Part shown: positions 12,655 to 26,679 of the stretch, piece by piece
Position numbering within the stretch: position 1 is the stretch's first letter
Layout: every line of letters begins with the position of its first letter
NCBI GenBank assembly: GCA_019009955.1
Contig: CM032230.1
Location: 27,656,001 to 27,720,000 of the forward strand
Length of the DNA: 64,000 bases
Direction of reading: 5' to 3'
Source: Riptortus pedestris
Taxonomy: Eukaryota; Arthropoda; Insecta; Hemiptera; Alydidae
Notes under the pieces: generated by a model
What the model saw: the letters and a program-made list of their open reading frames with translations, nothing else
What the model was told of the DNA's origin: nothing
The model's database searches: none
Translations under genes and position numbers: made by a program

Positions 12655-15600
12655 AGTGATTTATGCGAGGTAATTTATACAGCATGTTAAAATGTTATTC
12701 AGATGAGACAATTATATATGTATTAGAAAATTATATTAAACTATTAATGTCTCCCAGCCCCACAAAAGCAGTCCTCAATGAACAGACACACACTCGTTTG
12801 AATCCATTACAACTCTATTGTTTCATTGAATTTTAATCAGCAGATTTCCCTTAACCATTGAGTTTGCACATATGCTTCACGACACACAAAAATGATTTTT
12901 ATTTATTATTTTTTATTTATATATAAAATTATTCTTTAATTTATCTTTTCAAACTTCATATTTTAGTTTTTCGTGTACAACTTATGGACAAATTTGTTTA
13001 TGGCTGAAATTGGACTATTGATGATAAGAGGATGGTTAAAATATAAAATTGTATATACCCCTATTATGTACTATAAAATGTTATATAGCCTATATTGTTA
13101 ATCAAATAATAAATTACTCTCTATACTCGATTTTCTGTTTGTCATAAAAATGATCTTTATATTGTGTATTTTTTCCCCGAAGACTTTGACCAACTTTTCC
13201 ATTATCCCTTTTATATAAGAGATAATGACAGATTTCCTGTTGTCAACTTTTTTTGTCGTTCTTTTTTGGATGTCATCATTCTTAAATTCATAGTCAATTA
13301 TTACAATAAAGAAGTTAATCGTCATTAATGCCCCCCTTAAATATTGTTCCTTCAGGAATCAATACTCTTAAAGCTCTTCTTAATGCTCTTGATAATCTAA
13401 TCAATTTGTGTATAGTTTATTAACTCTTCAAACTGATATTTCTTTATTCTGCCCTCCGGTTCAATCCAGCAATATTTCTTTTCAATGCGCCTCATAAACA
13501 TCCAATGCCTGACACCTCCATCTATAGCCATTTACACCATAATCAATGCCCCATATTATAATTTCAACCTCAGCCTTCATGAAGACCTTAATGTACCCTT
13601 AGTAAATGATCAAATACCATTAAGATGCAATCCTTTTCACAGGTTTCCATTCATCCTGACCTTGAATTCCCAAATCATACAAGTATGAAATATGTAGTAA
13701 CACTGCTATGAGTGAAATCCCATCTGCATATTAAAAAGTACTGAAATCGGTAAATGTAGTAAGAATTATATTGAGTATGTTGAAACTACGTTAGGGCCCT
13801 TATATTTATGATTCTATAAGGGACAGAATACACTTTTAGTATTCGGTCAATTTTAAAAAAAAATTAATACTGAACATTTCCTATAAACAGAGATGATGTT
13901 ATTCCATAATTCAAAATCATTAAAATAAAACTAATATGTTTCACTTTTCTGAAATATATTTCAAAAGGTGGGACTAAAATATCTTCCTGTATCATATTTT
14001 TAACTGATAAATTCTCTCCCACAATAGATTGGTGTACTAGGCATAATTGGTACTAAAACATCTAACAATTTTTATTTGCTTTTAAATTAGAAAATAAACA
14101 AAAATTTAAAACCCATTTTAGTAAAACATTTAATGAATATTTGGTTAAATAATTCTGATCATGGGTATTTTGTAATATTGAATTATTTAATGCATACTTA
14201 AATTTAAATTTACTATATGTGTTTAATTTTTTATCTTGTTTCAGATTTGGCATTAATAAACATTGAGGAATGGTTTGTTTTTTTCTTAATATCACTGATA
14301 TGAAACTCTATACTTATCTTTATCAAGACTGTGAAAATTTGATCTGTTGGTAAAATTGTAAATAGAATATCTTTTGAATTATTTGTTGGAGGTCCATTTT
14401 AGAAATGTTTGGTATAACTGTTGTACTCAAAATTGTTATGATAGAACGAATTAGTTGAGATTTATTATTAGAATAAGTTTACTCAGTTATAAGTTTGTAT
14501 TCATAGAAAGTAAGTAAATTGTTTCACATGTGATAATATTTTAAACTAGAAGTAATTTAGAATCTTTAATACATTCTTGTAAATAGATGTTTAAGAGTGA
14601 CTTTGTTACACTGTCATGTAAATTGAAGGACAATATATTTGTATAAGTGAATTCAATTATTCATAAATTGTTGACATATAAAATTTTAAGACTCATACTT
14701 TAGCTTGAGAAGTTCTTTCTTTGCCTGAAAACGATTTAGAAATTTGTTTAACTATAGTAGACCTTTCATAAAGTTCACTGGATTTAGCAGGCTCCCTATG
14801 AAGTTGAAAATTAGGTTTTCTCTTGGCACCCTACAAAACATAAATTAGCTACTAACTGCCTTCCTCTAAATAAACATTAGCTGACGTTTAATGTTATTTA
14901 TTTATTTTTGAGAAACGTGAAATAGTAACGTTTTCATTAAAAAATATTGGAGCATTAAAGGATTTTCCCATAAAATAAAGTTTACTGATCATTCAGAAAA
15001 ATAACTCAATTTTGTTTCGCAATTGAAAATAAATTTTGAATATCCTAAAAAAAAAGTATGGTTTATCTCCCGATCTCCAAAGTAAAAAAATTAAATTTCT
15101 AGCTTGGAATGGCTTTACTTCAAAATATTTATTATTTCATTGTATCTCTGATGTTATACTGTATAAGAATAGTTTGTTATCTTGAATCTTCGACCATTTA
15201 TGCTAATTTAAATGCTTCTCAAAGAATATTATAACATTGCTACTTCATTCAATTCTCTTTGCAGATCAAATAGGTGGTTTTATTTATCCTGTTCCATTTT
15301 TAAAATATTTTATATTTGTTTTCACTTCAGTATTCATTCATTTCTTTCACTCTCAACCCAGTTCAGCTGCATTGCTGAGATTGTTTTAAGAAGAAATCGT
15401 TACAATTTTGCTTAACCAGATATTTTTGTTATTTGTAAATATAAAATATATATAATTGATTGTATTTATATTTTAATATAGGTATATTGCGTACGGAATA
15501 AGCACACTTTGTTAGGCTGTATTGATAATAAATTTATCATAAATTTTTAAAAAGATTTGCTTTGTTATTTGTTAATGGAAGAAAATCGCTCACCATTGGT

Positions 15601-16949
15601 TGTTAGCATTCTTTTGACAATAAGTTTGTAAAATTTTTGAATGTTTATATTTAGTTTGTGCATCACAATATTAATTTAGACTAGAAATATAAAATTTTGG
15701 AAAAGTGTGAATTACTTTACTCAAATAATTACAAAAATGTAGCTTTGAAAGAAGTGTGGAATTTAAATGATTTCCCATTTTATTTTTTTTACAAAATAGA
15801 TAAAAGTTGTAATTAATCAAAATATATTTCAAAGATAAATTAATTTTATAAACATGTTAATAAGTCATTTTATTTTGATAAGTTCTTCCAACAATTAGGA
15901 ATCAGTAATTGTAATTTCTTAAATGACATTTTTGTATTTTAGACATTTTTCAGTGATCACTTATCTCTAATATTTTTTTTTTGTAGTCAGATCAATTCCA
16001 TTTCAAACCATCGAATGATGAAAAATATTTCAGTGAGATAGAAAACAAGTTTGCAAGTTATGTTAAACTTAAGAATTGTAATATTAAAAAAAAATTATAG
16101 TTTCATTAGCCACTCATTTCCATTATTCTTTCAGACTTGTGCAGTAATCACAAAATAAGTGAAATTCAAATACAGATTTTTGTTTACTCCTGGGAATAAG
16201 TTTAGGCCATAGCTCTATTATCATTTTTCAACCATGTCCATAGTCTAAAGTTCAAACAATAAATCAATTTTCCAAGTGCAAAACACTAATGAATTTATTA
16301 GTGCTATGCCATAGTGAATACCCTGACCAAAGGTGCTCTAAGACTCGTAGTCAATCAAGTTTGAACTTGGGAACGAGTACTTGGTGGTGAATAATAAACT
16401 CATTTGCTGGCAAATGTGTTTTGTTCTCTGTACTTCAGGCAATACATTTCAGTAAATTTTGAATTCTTAGTCAATAAAGTTTTTTGTTTCCGTTTTTCAA
16501 GATGTATGTACTGCATTATTAACTTCTAAATATAAATTTGGAATTCTCAGCAAAGCTCGATAATAATGTTACTAATAATTACTAAAAATAAAATACTTAT
16601 TACACCAGAAGTACATTTTGGAAGAAATATTATAAATAAATACACAGGTCTGCAAAAAAATTGTTTTGATTGTGAAAGGTTAAATATTTTTTAGTGCGGC
16701 TTTCATAAATGAAATTCATTACATTCTCTTCACAACATAAGGTGTTTTTCTTCATCACATAAGGTTTTCCCATAAAGGCTACCTAAGAAAAATGAGTAAA
16801 AAATGCAATAATTAAAATTTTTTAATTATTATTTTACAACGGATATATATCTAAAGTAACACAATTTTACTGCATTAGAACAATTTAAAATTTAAGTAAA
16901 TATAGACATCTCAACATAATTATTATTGTTTTGTCATTATAAAAACATT
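12655..16949. other. Gene-poor AT-rich DNA after grnd
   Basis: Apart from the orphan exon at 14693-14830 and a solo palindrome near 12840, nothing recognisable. The grnd 3' UTR must end here; AATAAA-like hexamers are frequent and none stands out. Confidence 0.5.
14693..14830 (-). CDS. Orphan terminal coding exon
   Basis: On the minus strand a good acceptor (TTATGTTTTGTAG) is followed by an open frame of 45 codons ending in TGA. It encodes a basic, serine-rich tail that begins GAKRKPNFQLHREPAKSSEL and ends SGKERTSQAKV. Its composition is protein-like and unlike the surrounding AT-rich sequence. It enters in phase 0. I found no matching donor exon nearby. It could be the last exon of a minus-strand gene whose other exons lie further right, conceivably an alternative end of the CFAP97-like gene, although that gene's exon 5 leaves phase 2 and would need a linking exon. 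Function unknown. Confidence 0.4.
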   Translation of the reverse strand, partial: GAKRKPNFQLHREPAKSSELYERSTIVKQISKSFSGKERTSQAKV

Positions 16950-17340
16950 TACGCTTTCCATTAAAACTTCTTTTAGTGCTTTTTCTGTAGTCAGCTTGTT
17001 GTGGATTGTCCCTCTTCAGCATTCCACAGTAATCGGCTATCATTTTGCGTTCTCTCCCATGATATATTTTTTAAATTTCCTTAATATCTTGATGGAATCT
17101 CATCCTTGTTCCTCGCTTACAGCACCAAGATTGTGTGGAAAGTAGTCAAGATATAAATCAAGAAAGTGGACTTTTAGGCTCATATTCACTCCAACTGTAT
17201 GAAGTTTTCCACATTTTGGCTTCAATAGACTTGTAATTAGTATATCCTTGTTGTTTCCGAGAAAAACGGGACATAACAGTCTTGAATGATAACCAAGCTG
17301 CTTATGCGTTTTCATTCATTTTTGTGACAAAGTTGACCAT
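16950..17340 (-). pseudogene. Second relic of the same uncharacterised family
   Basis: On the minus strand, FLGNNKDILI, CGKLHTVGVNMSLKVHFL and LDYFPHNLGAVSEEQG are followed, after a stop and small shifts, by RFHQDIKEI, MIADYCGMLKRD and RKSTKRS. The L-D-Y-F-P-x-N-L-G-A-x-S-x-E-Q-G-x-R-F-H-Q-D signature is shared with the relic near 35480-35560. Only the C-terminal third is left. Confidence 0.55.
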
Positions 17341-17406
17341 TCCTCATAAGTTTAGAGCACTCAGTCAAAAGACAAATTGTAGAAGAGTAACAGTAAACAA
17401 AGAATA

Positions 17407-17637
17407 GTTATTATTATTATTATTTATTAACGTCCACTTTTTGCAACTCAGGCTAATTGGGACGGGTTATCTACAGGTTACCACCCTTTTCTAGCCAGGG
17501 TGGGATTTTAGGATGTTATTTATTGAATTTCGTCACTAAATAATTTCCTTTGCCCAGGCAAGTATCGAACTCGCCACTCTAGGTTTGCCATGTGAGATAA
17601 AGTTCAACGCTTTAACTTGCATGGCTAACCTGAGCCC
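17407..17637 (-). mobile_element. tRNA-derived SINE
   Basis: Nearly the same sequence as the copy at 34609, including the B box, the body and the AT-rich tail with (ATT) repeats. It lies directly next to the second family relic. Confidence 0.85.
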
Positions 17638-18042
17638 TTTTACAAAGACTAAACAGTTATTACTGTGTAGAGGGCCGAGGAGAAGGGCAGCCAGACAGAT
17701 ATGATCAGGCACCTAAGATATCTAATTTGAACTGGATTTGCCTAGTTTGACCACTGTCTGTTCAATGAATGATGATCTGGTTTACTTTAAAGTAAACAAT
17801 CCTAAACAAAGATATTTTTTTTTTTTTTTTGTAATTACAGGCTTACATGAAAGATGATAACGGGACTTATAATGTAAAAAATAAATGTGCAATTTGGGAC
17901 CCACCAAATGGGATGGAATTTATTCTTTATTTTTTTCATAATCAGCACAAAATGTACCATAAGATAAGCTTCTAACATTTATTACAATTTTTCCATTGCA
18001 GACCTGTGATATTATTTGCTCCAGAATATCACTGAAGCATGA

Positions 18043-18111
<69 letters not shown>

Positions 18112-18303
18112 TTTTTAATTTTAACGTAATTATAACCTGAAACAGTATTAAACCATCATAATAATTTAAATAGTTTAGTTAAGAAGTCAGACTAACTTTA
18201 AAACAATTATTTAATTTAAAATAAAAGAAAAGTCTAACTATTGCTCATAATGTAATGAAAAGTTCAGACACACACAAGCATATATATATATATATATATA
18301 TAT

Positions 18304-18336
<33 letters not shown>

Positions 18337-21289
18337 AATATTAAGGATTTTCAGGATCATATTAAGGAAAGCCATCATTACATATTATCGTGATACATGA
18401 TATAAAAATAAAATCATATACTTAGTTTCAATTATTTTTATTTTTAATGGAGGCTTGGTGATGGTTCTAGTTGTATAACTTAATATATGAATTTCATATA
18501 CGTCCATACTGCACATTCCAATTTATGTATAGCATTATAGGATTATTTTAAATCTTTTCTTACGTTTAAAAATTATTAGTGTTAAGTCCCATAATGGTTT
18601 TTATTTGAATTTCTATTTACTTATTCTTATGTTCACTATTAGAGAGTACATAGATTAATTCCTTCCTTTACATTCAGTATTGTTTTTTTTTTTTTTTTTT
18701 GCAATATTTATTATCATCACTGTTTTAATTAAATAGGAATAAGTATTGATACTTAAAATAATTGGGTTGTTTAAGGTAAACCCAATGTATAGTAATAATA
18801 TAAGTGACTTTTTTACTCTTAGTTTAAAAATGTATAGTTAATTTAAGAGTGAGCCTTAATATCAGTTGTCCGTCCATTTTTGTAAATAGTTGTTTAAAGG
18901 TATGATGCCTTATTACGCGTAAGGAAGCAATATTAGTATAAGTTTATTGTGAAATATTAGTGCTTTCATTAAATTTATCTATGATTTGTTATTTCATAAA
19001 AATAATTATTAAAAATTATGTAAGTATTGTAGAATATTTTATATTATAGAATTATAAGGTTCAAAATGATTTTTAAAGTTTTCAAAGTAAAATAATTAGA
19101 CTTATTTAGTTATGTACTTATATATCATAGCCATTTTAAAACTTATTGGGTGCACTCGAATATTTGATTTTTCAAGAAAATGCAGTCGGTTAAAAAAGAA
19201 TAACAGAATTTGGAGTTACCCCTGTCATCTTTAGCCCATTTTTGATTTTTCAGAGTTTCTCTATCAAAGCAAAGGTAGGATAGGACTTAAAAGTAAATTA
19301 ATGAGTTATTATAACAAATATATAAGTTCAATGTGATTAGACTGATTTAAAGAAAACATTAATAAAGGTTAAACATTTTTATTTTTTTTTTAATACAATA
19401 TGTAAATCAGGTTATAAATTTACTTGATACAATTTGAGGAGATTGAGAATGACTGTCTATAGCTTTTAAACATTTACTATGAAATCTTGAACATTTCCAC
19501 TTATAAGGGTTATGAGAAAGTAAAATGTAATTGTCAAATAAAAAATAAACTTCATTAAAAATTAAAAAATATTAGTCAAAATAGTTCATTTAATTTTTGG
19601 TACTTGTTTTAATGCTGAGTACATTTATTTCTGAGGACATATTAAGATTTTGACTTTCACCCTTACTCCATGAAATGAGATTCATTCTGAAAAGAAAAGT
19701 CCTATCTTAGAAATTTTGGATAAACCAATCTTTTACTAACTAAAGTATGGTATATCTTTTTTAATAATATGTAAGCACATATGGTTTTATAGATGTCTAT
19801 TTAATCACAGAACAAGGATTAAGAGAATAAATGAAAACAAAAGAGTAGTTCGGCAATAGCATTCACCCGATGGTGATGTGTCTAGATTCAATGAAAGTAG
19901 CACCATATGCCTTAACAACTCTCAGTTATTGCTTATTATTGGCCATCATTAATGTAACCCTTTAAAATTGTAAGTGCTCCCAGTAGTTTTTTTTTTCATA
20001 TAATATATATTTTTATTTTGTAAATATATTTTATTATAATAATATTGTTAGAATTATAAATAAAATTATCAAGAGTATAATTCATAATTATATTTGATTT
20101 AAAATGAAAACAATTCGTAATTGGTTGTCAAGAAAATACCTATTAAAAGATGTTATTAATATTAATGTTAGTAAACTTTCCCTCCTTATATTATAGGAAT
20201 AATTGTATTTAAAAAATGAAAGTGTGTTTAATAGAAAGTGCTTACTTGAAAACTCTATCCAAAATAATGGATATACATATGAATGGTTTACGTCTATAGT
20301 AGGATCTACAGGATTAGTTTTATAAAATGCTTGACAAATTTTATGGATAATAATTCATTTTCAAAAAATATTTATTTGACACTCTGTGTGAGATTAGTTA
20401 GATGAACCCACTACTCTAATTTTAATATATTTCGCTTTCTTTAAATCATTAGTTAGAACAATAAAGGTTAAATTTCTTTCATTGTGGTTGAAAAAGAAAT
20501 GTAGTCAATCCCCATTGATTGTGGTATTAGAAAATGAGTATGAAATAATTTTGATTTTACGCCAAGATAAATATTATTTATTGAAGGAGTATTAACTACA
20601 GCTAACTCAATTTATGAGTTACCTTACTCAATTCATGGGTATGAATTATTTGTGTCTTAGAATTTTTTTTAAACAACCACAGCAATAAAGAAAAAATGTT
20701 TATTTTAGCGATTACCGTAATTTGTTTTGTTGAAATTACAGATTGCAATAGTAATGTTTAGAAATTACCAATTTAGCATTTTTTTGTGGCTGAATGTACA
20801 CTAAAAAAATATATTAAAAATTAAGTACAATCAAATAAGGCTGTGGTCTTGGAAATTTCTAGAGCATTGGTTTGATTGTTAGATGTTATGATTTTCTATT
20901 GAATTTGAGACATGTTATTTTTTTTTTTTTTTGTTACATCCAATAATTTTCAGAATTTTTAAAATCCTGTTGGCATTTATGTACTTATTTAAAAAAATAA
21001 AAATTTTTTTTTAATTATCTGTGAAATGTTTATTAAATGAGTTTTTCAATTGTTTGCCGAACATCATAATGTGTTTCCAAAAATTTTTAATAAAAATTAA
21101 AATTGAAGTATATCCAAAAAATGTAATGAACAGCTTGAATTTTGACTCACTTTTGCAGCAACATCAAAACTCATGCTCATTCAGATGCTTCTACTCCGTT
21201 TTCAAAGACATGAGTTCAAAATTTTGTATTCAACAGCATTTAAGGAGTGGCAGTAGTCTATCATAATCATTGAACCCAGAATTTTGGAT
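17638..21289. other. AT-rich DNA with nothing recognised
   Basis: TA tracts at 18049-18332 and poly-T runs only. Frames are short. Confidence 0.5.
18049..18330. repeat. Two (TA)n microsatellites
   Basis: TA tracts at about 18049-18108 and 18282-18332. Unlike most TA tracts here, they do not lie in the Helitron-like family. Confidence 0.9.
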
Positions 21290-21973
21290 TTATTATTAGA
21301 TGGGATTGAAAAATTGTATAAAACCAATCTTATTTCACATTTAATTTCCTATCAATGTTGTTATATCATGAATATTAACCAAAATATTTAGATTTTTTAG
21401 TTTTCGTCTTCCAGTAAACCCCTACTCGTACTAATGTCATATTTTATTAATAAGCTCTTATACCATGAACCACTTTATTGTAAGCTTAAATCTGAAATAT
21501 TGTTTTCATTGAGCTTTTACTGTGGGAGGTACAATATGTTGTGTGATGACCTCATCTTTTATGATTCTGAGCTCGAAAGTATTTATTTAATCTATACTAT
21601 ACTTAATATTTAATCATTACATTCAAAACTAAAGTTCATCATCATTATTGGCGGGGATGTCACAGGGGGAATCCGAAGGGGAATTTGAAAATTCATAATA
21701 TCTCTGCTATTATGAGTGGTATCAAAAGATGGTAAAGAACCAATCTATTTAAACTATTGATGCTTTGCAATTCTTATCTTATGTATTTTTTCATAGCTCA
21801 AATATTTAAGCGAGTTGTTTATACTTACTAGTTTTCATCCTGCTGTAAACCCCCACTTCTACTCATCGGAGTTTTAAATAGAAATATAAAATATACGGTG
21901 AGGAGGGATCAATAGTGTGTTATAACTACACGTGGGAAATCTGCTTAGTTTACACAGTCCCTGCGTGACGGAC
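21290..21973 (-). mobile_element. Helitron-like repeat, second subfamily
   Basis: Body with CTTATACCATGAACCACTTTAT and GAAATATTGTTTTCATTGAG (20 bases or fewer quoted). The hairpin end CAGTCCCTGCGTGACGGAC is at about 21955-21973. Confidence 0.6.
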
Positions 21974-22744
21974 ATTTATTTTTCTAGGCAGTTTCATCTT
22001 GACATGCCCTATCCAGCACTATAATCCTTTCTTAATTCCTCAGAACATATCAGGCTTCCTATGCAATTACATTAGCATTAGTCATGATCCAGCATCCTGC
22101 AACTCTCTCACAGCTTCAAAGATTTTAATCAAGGCTCTTACACCAAGGAGTTGTAAAATCGTCCGCGACTCCTGCAAACTCTTCCAGAGCACCAGCTAAT
22201 GCTGTAGTAACCAAAACATTAACAAACATTAATTTCTGCCTGAGCCTATTGTATATATTAACACCAAGGTTTGTCCTTATTTTTTGGAGTAACAATTCCA
22301 AGGTGAGGTGTACAAAGGATCTCTGTCCATTTAGGCCAGTAATAACATCCCAGCTGTCATAAGAGACAACAACTACCGTTTCTTGCAAAAAGCCACTTCT
22401 AGAGCATCTTCATCTACCAGGAAGATTGTAATGATGGAAGGTTAGTTTGGAATATTTACAAATTCACAGTACAAAAACCCTAAATATGATAGACAAATGG
22501 GGAAAAGGACTCTAAAAACGTCAAGCCAAAGACACTCTCTGTTATAACTCCTGTTCAATTTGTTCATTGAAGAGGAAATACCAAAAAGTACTCGCGCGGT
22601 GTTGTATACTTTTAGTATATTAGCCTGGCTTTATTCCTTATTAGAATAATAACATTTTGTTTTTTCGAGATGGTAGACATTGGCTATGCCAGACTAGGAA
22701 ATATGAGCATATAGTCAGCATTTGATTTTAATTCTATAACATTT

Positions 22745-23396
22745 TTTGACCCAACTCACAATAAAGGAACCATTTTAAAATGTCGCCCCCCCCCCTAATC
22801 CAGCGGTGGGGGTCGATCGGAGAACCGGATTATTAAACCGGGGATATTTTGAATTCTCGAATCCCCCCTGTATACCCCCACTATTCCAGGTTCGATTTCA
22901 GCCAATAAGAAATATGATCTTTAATGTTGACTGAAGACTGAAACGATTAAATATTGAGTATGGTTTAGATCAACTAACATTTCCGAGTTAAGAACGTAAA
23001 ATCATAAAAGATGACGTCATCGCAGAAGATATTGTGATACGAGGCATGTATCTCATACAGCACAAGATCAAATCATATCTAGTATTTACACTTAGAGTAA
23101 TTTAGTTAAGGATATATCAGCTTATTGTTAATATGACATGAGTAGGAGAGTGGGGATTCACTGAAAGCAGAAAACTAAAAAATGCAAATATCTTGGTCAA
23201 TAATCAAGATAATGAAAAAACGTACATAATAGCATTTATGGAACATTCTATCTGCAATAAGATTAATTCTACAGAAATTTTCGATACGACGCATAATAAC
23301 GGAGATATTTTGAATTTTTGATATCCCCCAATAATCCCTCCTCCCACTTGTTCGATTTTAACTGTTAACGAACTTGAATTCATTTTTAAATGAAAC

Positions 23397-23449
<53 letters not shown>

Positions 23450-23625
23450 GTTTGGTCTCGATCAAACAAAACTTGCGTAAAAGACAAATACATGTACATG
23501 TATCATTTTGAACTCATTTTTGTCATCAACTACGTAGGATTGATGGACACTTGAGGAACATTTTTCGAAAATCGCGTCATGAGTTCAACCTCAATAGCGG
23601 ATTTACCTCAAGGGAAATCTGCTAA
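22745..23625 (+). mobile_element. Helitron-like repeats, two overlapping partial copies
   Basis: A diverged 3' body at 22745-23000 is followed by a better copy from about 23050 with a TA tract at 23400-23446. It ends AGGGAAATCTGCTAA at 23625, directly before the possible first exon at 23640. Confidence 0.6.
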
Positions 23626-23639
23626 AAGCTGGCAGGACT

Positions 23640-23745
23640 CGTGAGCAGTGGCGCGATCTCTCTCGCCGGGAAGACACCGCATGCCTTGGTTATTATTATG
23701 CCAGGTTTAGAGCCAGTCTATTTCTAAACCCACTACCGACTTGAG
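23640..23745 (+). other. Possible non-coding first exon
   Basis: A GC-richer block starting just after a Helitron-like 3' end stops at ACTTGAG, followed by the perfect donor GTAAGT (23746-23751). No long open frame crosses it. The next good acceptor on this strand that leads into coding sequence is at 27922-27923, directly before an ATG. I infer a 5' untranslated exon of that gene. This is not proven; the start at 23640 is only where the GC-rich stretch begins. Confidence 0.3.
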
Positions 23746-24229
23746 GTAAGTTTAAACTCTATTTGATCTCATAAATTAATGATACTTAATTTATGAAGTT
23801 TCTAATTTACAGTAATGGTGAATTTCTCAAATACGGCTTAAAATTCAGGGGAGCTTCAATTTCCCTTGTGTTATTTAGTTTGCTAGGCTATTTGCAATGC
23901 CGGTGACATATTTAGCAAGTGTAATGTAATTTTGTTTGAATCTTAGCGCCAAGTAACGTGTACCGACTCAGAAATGTTTTGAAAAAAAACAAATAATAAT
24001 ATCCCTATGCTTAAGAATCTACAGATTTGTGTCTAGTTAAAAATATGATTATTTCTAGTAATATTTACTTTCCAGTGTCAATAGAATTGTTGAATTCTAA
24101 ACAGTTGTAAGAGTAAAATTAGAAGGACTTTTTAGAATGATTTGAAATTATTAAATAATCTAAAGTCCCAATCACTTCCGTTTTTCGTATATTTCTTGCA
24201 TCATGTTGTAAAACTTCCCAATCATGTAC

Positions 24230-25873
24230 ATGCATATACGTACCGCACATGAGAAATCTGCTTAGTTGTCGCAGCCCCTGCGTGACGGACTTCTTTTTGC
24301 CTCGGCTTTCAGTAAACCTCCATTCCTACTCATGTCACATTAACATCAAGCTGTTGTATCGTGAACCACTTCATTCCAAGGAATGGTTTAATTGACCTCT
24401 TCTGAAATACGTGCAAATCCTTTGTGTGATTACGTCACTAAATACGATTTTACGTTCTTGTCTGGAAAATATTTTTTTAATCTATGCCATACTCGATATT
24501 TAACAGTGTCAGTCAACACTAAAGATGGTACTTGTTATTAGCTGAATTCGGGGTGGGAATAGTGGGGGTTTAGAGGGAGGGGTGTCCCAAAAGTCATAAT
24601 TTCTCGGTTGTAATGAGTTCGATCGTAAAATTTTATAGAACCAATCTTTTGCAAATTAAATGAACTATAAATATTCTTCTATACATTTATTCTCTATCAT
24701 GAATATTAACCGAGATATTTGCATTTTTTATTAAGTGTGCGGGCATAACGGACGAGATGAGACCAGCTAATTTCAATATTGTTCTTGACATACCGTCGAA
24801 AATTAGTTCGGCTGTTTCCGTAACTGTTCGGCTCTCGTGAAATAGGTTTAGAGACTCGTGTAAGCTTTTACTTTGTGAGATATATGCAAATGCGTTCTGT
24901 TGACCACCCCCCCCACCTTTTTTAGTTCTCGGATTACTAAAATTTTAATTATTAAAATATAAATTACTCTGTTTCATTATAAATTGCAGTATTAGATATA
25001 GTAAATAGTTTGCAATAAAGTTAATATGTTATATCATCCAGATATATATCAGGAATTGTTTTTCTTTCCGGCGAAGAATATGTCTATCTGTTCAGCTCTG
25101 AGTGGTTGGCAGACCTATTTGTTTATAATTCAGAAGCCGTTTCCGTTGGGAGCTTATTGAAATTAACTGAAAGGTTTCTCATTACCGTTTGTATTTACTC
25201 ACGGTTAAGTGTTACCAGTATGCAGAGTTCTCTATTGTAAAACTTCACATAGAATATCTACTTAGTTTACGCAGCCACTGCGACACGGGACTTTTTTCAG
25301 TTTTCAGCCTTCAGCAAACCCCCACTTCTACTCATGTTATATAAACAATACTCTTTTATATATATATTCGATTCTTAAATACAAAATATTGTATTGTATG
25401 CAAAATGTTCTGATGACCCCCCCCCCTCCTGTCTTAAGTTCTTGGACTACTAAAATTTAATTGATTGACATAAAAAATATTCTGATTTATTATACATTAC
25501 AGTACTAGATATAGTAAATAGGTTTCAATCAAATTAATGTGTTATATTCCGATATATTTCAGTAATTGGTTTTCTTTCCGGTGAGAGGTTGGCAGACCTG
25601 CTTGTTTCCATTTCGGACGCTTCATGTCGGGAAATTATTAAAATTTACTTAAAGATTTCTTATTACCGTTTGTATTTTTTCACTTAATACTCGTGGTGTT
25701 GTGTAATTAGTGTGTAGATTTATCTATTGTTAAACTTCAGGATGAATATCTGCTTATTTTATGGAGCCCCTGTGTGACACAGAAATAGAGAATATGTGGT
25801 GAGATGAGATCACAAGTGTGTTAAACCAGACGAAGGGAATCTGCTTAGTTTACGCAGCCCCTGCGTGACGGAC
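24230..25873 (-). mobile_element. Array of four Helitron-like 5' ends
   Basis: Minus-strand hairpin ends occur at about 24290, 25291, 25782 and 25873, each preceded by partial body sequence of either subfamily. Spacers contain poly-C runs and the phrase ACCGTTTGTATT. The array points to repeated insertion next to existing ends or to tandem amplification. Confidence 0.55.
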
Positions 25874-26344
25874 TTTTCCTCATTTATTCCGATGATGTTC
25901 GTGGATAGAGATAAAAGAATAAAATTGTTTTGTGCATTGCATGCATTGCCAGTCCTATATAATCTATCCATGTTGCCCTGTATTAGTGATGAATATAGGC
26001 ATTCCAGCTCTCTAAAACAAGCCTTAGAGTTTTGAGACATTGCCAATTGTTCACCAGGTGCTCCACTAAATTACTGCCTTTTTGTACGTTTCCTTTAAAA
26101 GGTTTGACGTTCAGCTAGGCCTAATCTGTGAATGGTTGCCAAAAATTTATTTAATTGTTTTCTGGGTAGATATTGGGTAGTCAATTTCTGATTTGTATTT
26201 TAGATAAGCTCTTTAAATTGACGTCAAGTTTGTTCTATAAAATGATGTTGGGGAAATTACAATTATAGAGAGAAAAATCAGCTTATTACTTTTTCTTGTT
26301 TATCTTTCTCTTGTATGATACTTGGAAATATTAAGTCGTCTCGA

Positions 26345-26462
26345 AGGGGCTGCGTTAACTAAACAGATTTCCCGGGTGCGTCTCGCATATACATACATTT
26401 ACCTCAAAACGTAAACGTTCAATAAGAACAATATCTGGAATTTAGGCTTCAAATAAAATGTT
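26345..26462 (+). mobile_element. Helitron-like 5' fragment
   Basis: AAGGGGCTGCGTTAACTAAACAGATTTCCC-type start (second subfamily), cut off at 26462 just before the next copy on the other strand. Confidence 0.5.
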
Positions 26463-26479
26463 CTAAATATCACAGATTT

Positions 26480-26603
26480 TTAGCAGATTTCCCTTAAGGG
26501 AAATCAGCTATTGAGGTTGTACTCATGACGGGATTTTCGAAATATTTCTTCAAATGTCCATCGATCCTACCTACTAGATGACGAAAATGAGGTCCGTTCA
26601 AAA

Positions 26604-26679
<76 letters not shown>

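Noticed and set aside
22125..22388. 87-codon minus-strand frame next to a Helitron-like end
   Set aside because: No recognised motif, no splice context that improves it, and stops in all extensions; probably debris.
25810..26046. 78-codon minus-strand frame overlapping a Helitron-like 5' end
   Set aside because: Its C-terminal part is the repeat's hairpin end and the rest has no family signal.
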